11,159 bases of DNA from Chryseobacterium gleum (GTDB taxonomy: Bacteria; Bacteroidota; Bacteroidia; Flavobacteriales_C; GCA-002722245), in contig CAMDPJ010000062.1 of assembly GCA_945903925.1 (NCBI GenBank), positions 1 through 11,159 on the forward strand. Direction: 5' to 3'. Both the position numbers and the translations under genes were made by a program. Positions 1-6,038 of the stretch are shown here, piece by piece (position 1 is the first letter of the stretch; each line of letters starts with the position of its first letter). A model generated the notes under the pieces. The model was not told the origin of the DNA, did not search any database, and saw only the letters and a program-made list of their open reading frames with translations.

Positions 1-456
1 CAAATACTTGTTTTGTACCCACACCATAAAATCGGGAAGTGCAGTAACAGCTCTACTCACTACAAAATCGAACTTCTCGTCTACCTCCTCTGCACGAATA
101 TGCAATGCTCTTAAATTTTTCAAACCAATAGCTGAAGCTACCTCCTTCACCACTTTTATTTTCTTACCGATAGAATCTACCAACAAGAAGTCTACTTCGG
201 GAAAAAGAATAGCTAATGGAATTCCAGGGAAACCACCACCAGTGCCCACATCCATTATTTTAGTACCTTCTTTAAATTGAATCACTTTAGCGATAACTAA
301 AGAATGTAAGATATGACGTTCATACAAATGTTCAATGTCTTTGCGAGAAATCACATTGATTTGGTCGTTCCATAATGTGTACAAAGGCAGACATTGTTCA
401 AATTGTTGAACTTGCAGAGGAGTTAAATCGGGGAAATATTTTTGGATGAGCTTCAT
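1..456 (-). CDS. rsmG: 16S rRNA (guanine527-N7)-methyltransferase RsmG (GidB), 3' end outside window
   Basis: SAM-dependent methyltransferase that makes m7G527 in 16S rRNA (E. coli numbering); loss of this enzyme gives low-level streptomycin resistance in several bacteria. I translated the minus strand from the ATG at 456-454 and the frame stays open for 152 codons to the window edge, so about a quarter of a typical ~205-residue RsmG is missing at the C-terminus. Visible family signatures: N-terminal NVISRKD (residues 34-40) and ERHILHSL (46-53), the SAM-binding loop DVGTGGGFPGIPLAI (69-83), the second acidic position in LLVDS (D94), and VVSRAV (132-137). The start fits the family, with MKLIQKYFPDLT leading into the helical N-terminus. 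It lies 78 bp downstream of the sigma-factor stop on the same strand, and an inverted repeat fills that gap and ends 8 bp before the ATG. No Shine-Dalgarno is evident. Identification is firm; only completeness is unknown. Confidence 0.93.
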   Translation of the reverse strand, partial: MKLIQKYFPDLTPLQVQQFEQCLPLYTLWNDQINVISRKDIEHLYERHILHSLVIAKVIQFKEGTKIMDVGTGGGFPGIPLAILFPEVDFLLVDSIGKKIKVVKEVASAIGLKNLRALHIRAEEVDEKFDFVVSRAVTALPDFMVWVQNKYL

Positions 457-464
457 TAAGATTT

Positions 465-531
465 AGTTCAATGTTTAATGTTCAATGTTTAAAGTTGCCA
501 ACATTGAACTTTAAACATTGAACATTGAACT
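465..531. repeat. Tandem and inverted intergenic repeat (hairpin-forming, TTCAATGTTTAA type)
   Basis: The left arm (465-496) contains two near-identical 14-mers, TTCAATGTTTAATG (467-480) and TTCAATGTTTAAAG (481-494). The right arm (507-531) is their reverse complement built from repeated ACATTGAAC units. Bases 477-496 pair perfectly with 507-526 (20 bp) around the 10-base loop at 497-506. Three further pairs (473-475 with 528-530) follow one mismatch. The stem is A/T-rich and no T-run follows on either strand, so it is not a classical intrinsic terminator. It fills almost the whole sigma factor-rsmG gap. Similar 'ACATTGAAC/TTTAAAC' repeats occur between genes in other Bacteroidota as far as I recall, so I infer an interspersed repeat that may also act as an mRNA hairpin. 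Confidence 0.85.
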
Positions 532-534
532 ACT

Positions 535-1143
535 TTAAATACTTCCTTCTGTATTTTTCATGATTTGGAACAAGAACTCACGTGCTCTAAACAACTGTGC
601 TTTCACTGTTCCTAAAGGTAAATCCAATTGTTCTGCAATTTCTTCGTACGATAATTCTTTGAAATATCTCAACTCAACCAAAGTACGGTAGCGTGGTTTT
701 AATCTTTTCACCACATCTTGCATCATTTGAATTTTTTGATCTCTAATAAAGTTCTCTTCTGGGTCTAAAACATCGGCTTTAATATCCATTTCTATTTCAC
801 CACCATCTTGATCAGCCGAACGATTTAAAGAGAAAGTATTTTTCTTTTTCTTTCTAATGAAGTCGATACAATTGTTCGATGCGATTTTAAACAACCAAGT
901 ACTAAAAGCGTAATTTGGGGTGTATTGATGTAATTTTCTAAATGCTTTACCAAAAGCCTCAATGGTTAAATCATCGGCATCGTCTTTACTGTTCACCATT
1001 TTTAAAAGCATGAAGTAAATGGAATCTCTATAACGATCCATTAGTTCGGCGTATGCCCTTTCAGATTTATTGTTGATTGCTTCATGCACCAAACGATAAT
1101 CATGCATCGCTTTGTCAGAAAGATTCGGTCCGGGTGCTACCAT
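535..1143 (-). CDS. ECF-type (sigma-70 family, group 4) RNA polymerase sigma factor
   Basis: A 202-residue sigma factor with only regions 2 and 4, so it belongs to the extracytoplasmic-function class that directs RNA polymerase to a dedicated promoter set. Region 2 spans about residues 30-100, with DDADDLTIEAFGKAF (54-68) and STWLFKIASNNCIDFIRKK (81-99), the core-binding and -10 recognition parts. An acidic linker follows (about 110-135). Region 4 (about 142-195) has the helix-turn-helix LSYEEIAEQLDLPLGTVKAQ (164-183), which recognises the -35-type element. The ATG at 1143 overlaps the end of the upstream glycosyltransferase (ATGGTAG, 7 bases), suggesting translational coupling. A second in-frame ATG at 1107 (MHDYRLV) is an alternative start, but the upstream residues look like real coding sequence. 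No anti-sigma gene is visible on either side, so the regulatory partner, if any, is encoded elsewhere. The target regulon cannot be read from the sequence. Confidence 0.92.
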   Translation of the reverse strand: MVAPGPNLSDKAMHDYRLVHEAINNKSERAYAELMDRYRDSIYFMLLKMVNSKDDADDLTIEAFGKAFRKLHQYTPNYAFSTWLFKIASNNCIDFIRKKKKNTFSLNRSADQDGGEIEMDIKADVLDPEENFIRDQKIQMMQDVVKRLKPRYRTLVELRYFKELSYEEIAEQLDLPLGTVKAQLFRAREFLFQIMKNTEGSI

Positions 1144-2252
1144 TTGTCTTTTTTAATTATCAAATTCCTATAAGCTACCGCTTGATTAAGTACCATTAAT
1201 ATATTACAAAACATAAGCGATAAAATTAAATTCACTCCTGAAACAAGCTTTAACAATGCAGCTTTAAAGATATAATAATGTAAGATAAGTTTTAATAACC
1301 AAACAGCCAAAACTACCAACACCATATTGTTTAAAAGCAAATTAAGCCACAGCAGCAGAGGGAAAGCCAAGAAACTGGTGCTGATTACCGAGAGATGAAA
1401 AAGTAATTTTCCTTTGTACCATTTACCAGTAGATAAATGCCGTGTTTTTTGAAACCAATATTGCTCAAAATTTTCTTTTCCTACCGAAATGGTATGCGCA
1501 TCAACATGCATCATTACCGATGTATTTTCTTTGGTAGCAGCTCGCATTACAAACAAATCATCGTCACCAGAAGCAACATCTTCATGAGATTTAAATCCAC
1601 CTTGCTTTTCAAACAAACTTTTCTTGTAAGCAATATTTCTTCCAACGCCCATGTAAGGCAAACCCGATAAAGCAAAAGAAAAATACTGAATGGCCACAAA
1701 GAAGGTATCGAACTGCACCAACTTATTCACCCAACCAGTTCTCTTTTCATATTTACCAAAACCCAACACTATTTCTTTTCCCATTGCAAAGCCACTCATC
1801 ATATAGCTCATCCAATGTTTACTTTGAGGCCGACAATCGGCATCGGTGAGCAAAAGATGTTCGTTTTTCGCTATGGCAATTCCCCTACTCAAGGGATATT
1901 TTTTACCTAATCCTTTCTTCTCTTCAGCGCTAATATCAACCAATTTTAAATTCGAATACTGCTTCATAAAGTTTAATACCACATCACGCGTGGCATCTGT
2001 AGATCTGTCGTTCACTACTATCACCTCATAAGCAGCATAATCTTGTTCTAAAATAAAAGGGATGTTTTTCTTAAGATTCAAGGCCTCATTATGCGCACAA
2101 ACAATTACAGAAACAGGAACAGGAACAGTACTTTTTTCAAGTGGCAATTCTTTGTACTTGTTAATTCGTCTTACAAAATATAGCAAGAAGAATACGATAG
2201 ATAAAGCACAAGCTAAATAGAGGTAGAATATAATACCTTCGAAAATCAACAT
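1137..2252 (-). CDS. Family 2 glycosyltransferase, membrane-anchored
   Basis: Predicted inverting GT-A fold glycosyltransferase that would transfer a sugar from a nucleotide-sugar at the cytoplasmic face of the inner membrane; donor and acceptor are unknown. From the chosen start (371 aa): N-terminal membrane helix about 5-27; GT2 opening VSVIVCAHNEALNL (47-60); VIVVNDRSTDAT (77-88); the metal-binding LLTDADC with D137 and D139; GVGRNIAYKK (202-211); GDDDLF (229-234) at the catalytic-base position; QKTRH (268-272), a variant of the Q-x-x-R-W motif of processive synthases. A C-terminal membrane block runs about 283-360. The frame is open further upstream to an ATG at 2354, but that would overlap tgt and place a lysine/arginine-rich, non-GT-like stretch before the membrane helix. 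The ATG at 2252 (MLIFEGIIFYLYL) fits better. The 81-bp gap to tgt is A/T-rich; a weak -7-like TAATTTTA lies on this strand at 2265-2258. First gene of a probable operon with the sigma factor. Confidence 0.88.
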   Translation of the reverse strand: MLIFEGIIFYLYLACALSIVFFLLYFVRRINKYKELPLEKSTVPVPVSVIVCAHNEALNLKKNIPFILEQDYAAYEVIVVNDRSTDATRDVVLNFMKQYSNLKLVDISAEEKKGLGKKYPLSRGIAIAKNEHLLLTDADCRPQSKHWMSYMMSGFAMGKEIVLGFGKYEKRTGWVNKLVQFDTFFVAIQYFSFALSGLPYMGVGRNIAYKKSLFEKQGGFKSHEDVASGDDDLFVMRAATKENTSVMMHVDAHTISVGKENFEQYWFQKTRHLSTGKWYKGKLLFHLSVISTSFLAFPLLLWLNLLLNNMVLVVLAVWLLKLILHYYIFKAALLKLVSGVNLILSLMFCNILMVLNQAVAYRNLIIKKDKW

Positions 2253-2318
2253 ACGGGTAAAATTAAAAATCTTACGCTTACTTTCCGCTTTTCTTAAAAT
2301 AAAGGTGCATTTTCTGTT

Positions 2319-2326
2319 TATATTTG
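2319..2326 (+). promoter_or_regulatory. Candidate Bacteroidota -7 promoter box (TATATTTG) for tgt-permease
   Basis: TATATTTG matches the Bacteroidota housekeeping -7 consensus TAnnTTTG exactly. I see no convincing TTTG-type -33 element about 20 bp upstream. The box ends 7 bases before the tgt ATG at 2334. A transcript starting at the usual distance would therefore have almost no 5' untranslated leader. Confidence 0.5.
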
Positions 2327-2333
2327 CCACACA

Positions 2334-3464
2334 ATGAATTTTACTCTTCAACATAAAGACACGAACAGCAAAGCCCGCGCAGGTTTAATTGAAACCGATC
2401 ATGGCTTTATAGAAACACCCATTTTTATGCCTGTTGGCACGGCGGCCACAGTTAAAACTGTTCATCAACGCGAATTGAATGACGATATTAAAGCGCAAAT
2501 TATTTTAGGCAATACCTATCATTTGTATTTGAGACCGGGTATTGAAGTGATTGGCGCAGCAGGCGGATTGCACAAATTCAACGGTTGGAAAAAACCATTG
2601 TTGACAGATAGCGGCGGATACCAAGTGTATTCCTTAGCCGACAAAAGAAAACTAACAGAAGAAGGCGCTAAATTTCAATCACATATTGATGGTTCTTACC
2701 ATATGTTTACGCCCGAAAATGTAATGGATATTCAACGCGTTATTGGCGCCGATATCATTATGGCTTTCGATGAATGCACGCCTTACCCCTGCGAATACAG
2801 CTACGCAGCAAAAAGTTTAGACCTTACCCATCGTTGGTTAAAAAGATGTTTCGATAGATTCAACAGCACCGAGCCTTTGTACGGCTACAATCAAACGCTT
2901 TTCCCTATTGTTCAAGGAAGCGTTTACAAAGATTTACGAGCGAAATCAGCTGAAGTAATCGCTAAGTTTGAAGCCGAAGGAAATGCCATTGGAGGACTAT
3001 CTGTGGGCGAACCTCACGAAGACATGTACGCTATGAGCGAACTGGTTTGCAATATTTTACCCGAAAACAAACCGCGCTATTTAATGGGCGTTGGCACTCC
3101 GGTAAATATTTTAGAGAATATTGCTTTAGGCATAGATATGTTCGATTGCGTAATGCCCACACGTAACGCGCGCAACGGCATGTTATTCACCAGCGAAGGT
3201 ATCATCAACATCAAAAATAAAAAGTGGGAATGTGATTTTTCTTCTTTAGATGCAAATGGTGCCAGCTACGTTGACAAAGAATACTCAAAAGCTTATGTGC
3301 GTCACCTTTTTGTGTGCGATGAAATTTTAGGTAAACAAATTGCCAGTATTCACAACTTGGCTTTTTATGTTTGGCTTACCAATGAAGCGCGCGCCCAAAT
3401 CATGAACAACACTTTCGCTTCATGGAAAAACACCATGGTTAAAAAACTAGCCAATAGATTATAG
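2334..3464 (+). CDS. tgt: Queuine/preQ1 tRNA-ribosyltransferase (tRNA-guanine transglycosylase, TGT)
   Basis: Exchanges the wobble guanine 34 of tRNAs with GUN anticodons (Asp, Asn, His, Tyr) for the queuosine precursor preQ1. The 376-residue length is usual for bacterial TGT and the start MNFTLQHKDTNSKARAG is the expected family N-terminus. Visible motifs: the substrate-pocket LTDSGGYQVYSL (90-101, with D92 corresponding to the E. coli general-base Asp89), GADIIMAFDECTPYP (138-152), FPIVQGS (190-196), GGLSVGEP (220-227) and the nucleophile segment MFDCVMPTR (269-277, D271 corresponding to E. coli Asp264). Oddity: the C-terminal zinc site CxCxxC of E. coli TGT aligns with G309, S311 and D314 in the segment NGASYVDKEYSKAYVRHL, while the histidine ligand (IHNL, H340) remains. 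The gene is preceded by a TATATTTG box and is followed with a one-base overlap by an Lpt-family permease gene. Product assignment is very secure; only the metal site is unusual. Confidence 0.97.
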   Translation: MNFTLQHKDTNSKARAGLIETDHGFIETPIFMPVGTAATVKTVHQRELNDDIKAQIILGNTYHLYLRPGIEVIGAAGGLHKFNGWKKPLLTDSGGYQVYSLADKRKLTEEGAKFQSHIDGSYHMFTPENVMDIQRVIGADIIMAFDECTPYPCEYSYAAKSLDLTHRWLKRCFDRFNSTEPLYGYNQTLFPIVQGSVYKDLRAKSAEVIAKFEAEGNAIGGLSVGEPHEDMYAMSELVCNILPENKPRYLMGVGTPVNILENIALGIDMFDCVMPTRNARNGMLFTSEGIINIKNKKWECDFSSLDANGASYVDKEYSKAYVRHLFVCDEILGKQIASIHNLAFYVWLTNEARAQIMNNTFASWKNTMVKKLANRL

Positions 3465-4546
3465 TGCTTAAGAAAATCGACACATATATCATCAAGAAAT
3501 TTTTGGGGACTTTCTTCTTCATTATTGGTATTTTTATATTAATTACCATAGTGTTTGATGTGAGCGAAAAGATTGATGATTTTTTGGGAAATAACGCCCC
3601 GGTTGAAGCAATCATTTTTGATTACTACTGCACTTTTATTCCTTGGCTGTACAGCATTTTAAGTGCACTTATCATCTTTTTAGCCGTTATCTTTTTCACC
3701 TCTAAATTGGCCAGCACCAACGAAATAGTGGCCATACTAAGTTCGGGAATTAGCTATCAGCGTTTTTTACGCCCCTACCTCATCGCTGGTGGATTGTTAT
3801 TCCTTGTTTCACTTTTCACCAATCATTTTGTAATTCCCATTAGCAACAAAACGAAACTAGAGTTTGAAAACAAATACTATAGAGACGATCAAAATATTGA
3901 TGTGGGGTCGAACATCCATCGAATTCTATCACCCGGAGTAGATATGTATATTAGCAACTATGGCAAAAACACCAATACTGGCTACAACTTCAGTATTAGA
4001 AAAATGGAAAACGGAGAGCTAAAATCTATTTTCTCGGCCGACAGAATTGTTTGGGATACACTAAAAACCAAGTGGGTAGCCAAAACATGGAGAGAACGAA
4101 CTTTGAATGGAGTTGAAGAAAAAGAAGTGAGAGGCGACAGCAAAGACACTATCTTCCCCTTCTCTCCCGAAGATTTTAGCTCGAAACCGAGCAGTATTCA
4201 AACCATGAATTATTTTGAGATTTCTCAATTTATAGACGAAGAAGAAAAAAAAGGCTCCAATTTGGTGAAACGATTCAGGTTAGAACTACACAAAAGAACA
4301 GCTATTCCTTTCTCAATTTTGATTTTAACTCTTATTGGTGCATGCATTTCTTCTAGAAAAATAAAAGGCGGATTAGGAATGCATTTGGTGTATGGCATTG
4401 GTCTCGGACTCGTTTACGTTTTTCTATCCAGAGTGGGCGAAGTGTTTGCCACCAATAGCAGTCTTTCCCCTGTGGTTGCTGTTTGGCTTCCTAACATGTT
4501 CTTCGCATTTATTGCGTTATTTATCTACAAAAACGCCCCGAAATAA
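3464..4546 (+). CDS. LptF/LptG (YjgP/YjgQ) family permease of the lipopolysaccharide transporter
   Basis: Inner-membrane permease of the LptB2FG ABC transporter, which extracts lipopolysaccharide from the inner membrane and passes it to LptC and LptA. At 360 aa it has the family length and layout. Three N-terminal helices (about 13-32, 57-79, 103-125) are followed by a periplasmic beta-rich (jellyroll) domain (about 130-275) and three C-terminal helices (about 280-298, 306-326, 336-356). The coupling-helix segment STNEIVAILSSGISYQRFLRP (84-104), which contacts the ATPase, is clear. Translation most likely starts at GTG 3464-3466, which shares its G with the tgt stop codon (TAGTG), so the two genes are probably co-transcribed and translationally coupled. 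Whether this is the LptF or LptG equivalent cannot be told from sequence alone, so I give no symbol. The partner permease is not in this window. Confidence 0.9.
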   Translation: MLKKIDTYIIKKFLGTFFFIIGIFILITIVFDVSEKIDDFLGNNAPVEAIIFDYYCTFIPWLYSILSALIIFLAVIFFTSKLASTNEIVAILSSGISYQRFLRPYLIAGGLLFLVSLFTNHFVIPISNKTKLEFENKYYRDDQNIDVGSNIHRILSPGVDMYISNYGKNTNTGYNFSIRKMENGELKSIFSADRIVWDTLKTKWVAKTWRERTLNGVEEKEVRGDSKDTIFPFSPEDFSSKPSSIQTMNYFEISQFIDEEEKKGSNLVKRFRLELHKRTAIPFSILILTLIGACISSRKIKGGLGMHLVYGIGLGLVYVFLSRVGEVFATNSSLSPVVAVWLPNMFFAFIALFIYKNAPK

Positions 4547-4558
4547 TCTCTGTTTTTT

Positions 4559-4591
4559 ATTGCTTTACTAAATGCTTTTAGTGTATTTTTG
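4559..4591 (+). promoter_or_regulatory. Candidate Bacteroidota promoter for the universal stress protein gene
   Basis: The -7 box TATTTTTG (4584-4591) fits TAnnTTTG exactly. An ATTG (4559-4562) sits 21 bp upstream and could serve as the -33 element. A 6-bp inverted repeat, ACTAAA (4567-4572) with TTTAGT (4577-4582), lies in the spacer and could be an operator or a weak hairpin. Transcription would start roughly 20 bases before the ATG at 4618. Confidence 0.5.
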
Positions 4592-4617
4592 CTATAGAAA
4601 TTGGTTCACAAAGCAGA

Positions 4618-5496
4618 ATGAGAAAAATTCTATTAACTACAGATCTCTCGGGAGCAGCAGCAAACGCAGCTGATTTCGCTGTTTACTTGGCCAATAAAAC
4701 TGGTGCAGAACTTCATTTACTTTACTGTTACAAAACAAAATACGAAGAGCATATTCAAAAAAAAATAGATGAGCTCGACCCCGATAAAATGATGTACGGG
4801 GAAATCACCGATTTTAGAGATGCCGCTTCTTTTCTTTTACGCCGTTACTCTGCCGATTTAAGAATGCGCGTTAAATCATCTCTTCACGAACATATTGTTG
4901 ATGGCTCTTTTCAAGATATCGTTTTCGATTTTATAGAAAACGAAGAAGTGGATTTGGTTGTGATGGCTTCGCAGGGAATAAACTCAATTGAAGACCGACT
5001 TTTTGGCTCTAACGCTCTTAAAATATTGAGAAGTAGCGTATGTCCGGTACTCATCGTTCCCCACAAATACAACGACGTTAAAATTGAAAAAATACTGTAC
5101 TCTACAGAAATAAGTAACAAAGACAAAGCTATTGAGCACTACTTGGTGTGGTTTGCTGAAATGTTTGAGGCCCACTTAACTCTGCTTCATATTGATGACG
5201 GAAAACACATCATCAATGCTAAAGATTTAGTTCAATTTCAAAGAAAAGTGTTGCACTTTAATTACAGTAATATTTCGGCTGAAATTGAACCTAGCGTGAG
5301 TATTTCCGATGGAATTAAAGAATATATTGAAAACCACGGTGCCGACTTATTATGCATCACCTCTCACACGAACACCTTTATCGATAGATTTTTTAAAACC
5401 AGCACCGTAAAAAATACACTGGCTAAAATCAGTATCCCAGTTTTAGGCTTCAATATAGAAAGCTTGAAACGCATCGAAAAAAACAGAAAGAAATAA
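4618..5496 (+). CDS. Tandem-domain universal stress protein (UspA family)
   Basis: Cytoplasmic stress protein with two fused Usp folds (292 aa; single-domain Usp is about 140-150 aa). Domain 1 (about 1-148) starts MRKILLTTDLSGAAANA and ends with the nucleotide-loop region VVMASQGINSIEDRLFGSNA and VCPVLIVP. Aligned to the ATP-binding consensus G-x2-G-x9-G-S/T it reads A117-x2-G120-x9-G130-S131, so only the first glycine differs. Domain 2 (about 155-279) starts IEKILYSTEISNKD and ends IPVLGF. At the same loop it reads T248-x2-T251-x9-T261-S262, with all three glycines replaced, so ATP binding there is doubtful. It probably has its own promoter in the 71-bp gap after the permease gene. It ends 6 bp from the oppositely oriented mgsA with no terminator between them. 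Usp proteins are typically induced by starvation or stress; the exact role here is unknown. Confidence 0.9.
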   Translation: MRKILLTTDLSGAAANAADFAVYLANKTGAELHLLYCYKTKYEEHIQKKIDELDPDKMMYGEITDFRDAASFLLRRYSADLRMRVKSSLHEHIVDGSFQDIVFDFIENEEVDLVVMASQGINSIEDRLFGSNALKILRSSVCPVLIVPHKYNDVKIEKILYSTEISNKDKAIEHYLVWFAEMFEAHLTLLHIDDGKHIINAKDLVQFQRKVLHFNYSNISAEIEPSVSISDGIKEYIENHGADLLCITSHTNTFIDRFFKTSTVKNTLAKISIPVLGFNIESLKRIEKNRKK

Positions 5497-5502
5497 AATT
5501 CC

Positions 5503-5886
5503 CTAAAAACATTTAATCACTATCTCTGCCGTTGCTTCATTACAAGCAACAGGTATGTTGTACACATTGCACAACCTTAGCAAAGCCTTAACATCGGGGT
5601 CGTGCGGCATAGGCTCCAATGGATCCCAAAAGAAAAACAAAGCATCTAATTTTTGTTCGGCTATTAATGCACCAATTTGTTGATCACCTCCCAAGGGACC
5701 ACTTTTGTACTTTTTCACCTTCAATCTAGTAGCTTCTTCTACCCTTTTACCCGTGGTTCCAGTAGCCACTAATTTGTATTTCTCTAACTTGTCTGCATGT
5801 CGGGCTGCCCAAGCAACCAGCAAGGGCTTCATGCTGTCATGCGCTACAAGCGCTACTTTTTTTATTGTATTACCAATGTTTTTCAT
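5503..5886 (-). CDS. mgsA: Methylglyoxal synthase
   Basis: Converts dihydroxyacetone phosphate to methylglyoxal and inorganic phosphate, a bypass of lower glycolysis that frees phosphate when sugar phosphates accumulate. At 127 aa the protein is about 25 residues shorter than E. coli MgsA (152 aa), as in many bacterial forms, but complete. All active-site residues known from E. coli are present with an offset of 3: VAHDSMK (H16, D17, K20), TGTTG (T42, T44, T45), SGPLGGDQQIGA with catalytic D68, FFFWDPL (D88), and PHDPDVKALLRL (H95, D98). The start at ATG 5886 gives the normal N-terminus MKNIGNTIKKVALVAHD. It is divergent from the GH18 gene across a 152-bp gap and convergent with the Usp gene. 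A weak -7-like CAACTTTG (minus strand, 5911-5904) sits 17 bases before the start. Identification is very secure. Confidence 0.97.
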   Translation of the reverse strand: MKNIGNTIKKVALVAHDSMKPLLVAWAARHADKLEKYKLVATGTTGKRVEEATRLKVKKYKSGPLGGDQQIGALIAEQKLDALFFFWDPLEPMPHDPDVKALLRLCNVYNIPVACNEATAEIVIKCF

Positions 5887-6038
5887 AACAATTACCTGCT
5901 TTTCAAAGTTGTCTTACCCTGAATTTAATTAAAAAATATTACGAAATATGAAAAAATAAATTTTGATAACTAGTCTTTTTTTCTAACCTTAGGAATCTCT
6001 TAAGAGAGGAAACCATTAATTAACTTTATTTAAAAACT
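5887..6038. other. Divergent intergenic region mgsA / GH18 gene with a perfect 12-bp palindrome
   Basis: An A/T-rich control region shared by two divergent genes. A perfect palindrome TCTCTTAAGAGA lies at 5996-6007, 31 bases before the GH18 ATG, and could be a protein-binding site. Candidate -7 boxes on the plus strand are only near matches: AAATTTTG at 5958-5965 and TAACTTTA at 6021-6028. On the minus strand there is CAACTTTG at 5911-5904. I cannot choose between them. No small gene or RNA gene is apparent. Confidence 0.45.

Noticed and set aside
8..280. Plus-strand open frame of 90 codons
   Set aside because: It is antisense to the clear RsmG coding sequence, and its composition (S/T/F/K-rich, no motifs) is that of a shadow frame.
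465..531. CRISPR-like array
   Set aside because: The units are 14 bp and contiguous, without unique spacers of constant length, and there are no cas genes.
2253..2354. A longer glycosyltransferase start at 2354, adding 34 residues
   Set aside because: It would overlap the tgt start on the other strand, and the added residues are basic and non-GT-like. The ATG at 2252 leads directly into the membrane helix typical of this protein type.
4567..4590. Terminator after the Lpt permease gene (ACTAAA/TTTAGT hairpin followed by Ts)
   Set aside because: The stem is only 6 bp and A/T-rich, and the T-run is part of a perfect TAnnTTTG promoter box; promoter spacer is the better reading.
5705..5932. Plus-strand open frame opposite mgsA
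   Set aside because: Most of it lies antisense to fully conserved MgsA codons, with no recognisable features.
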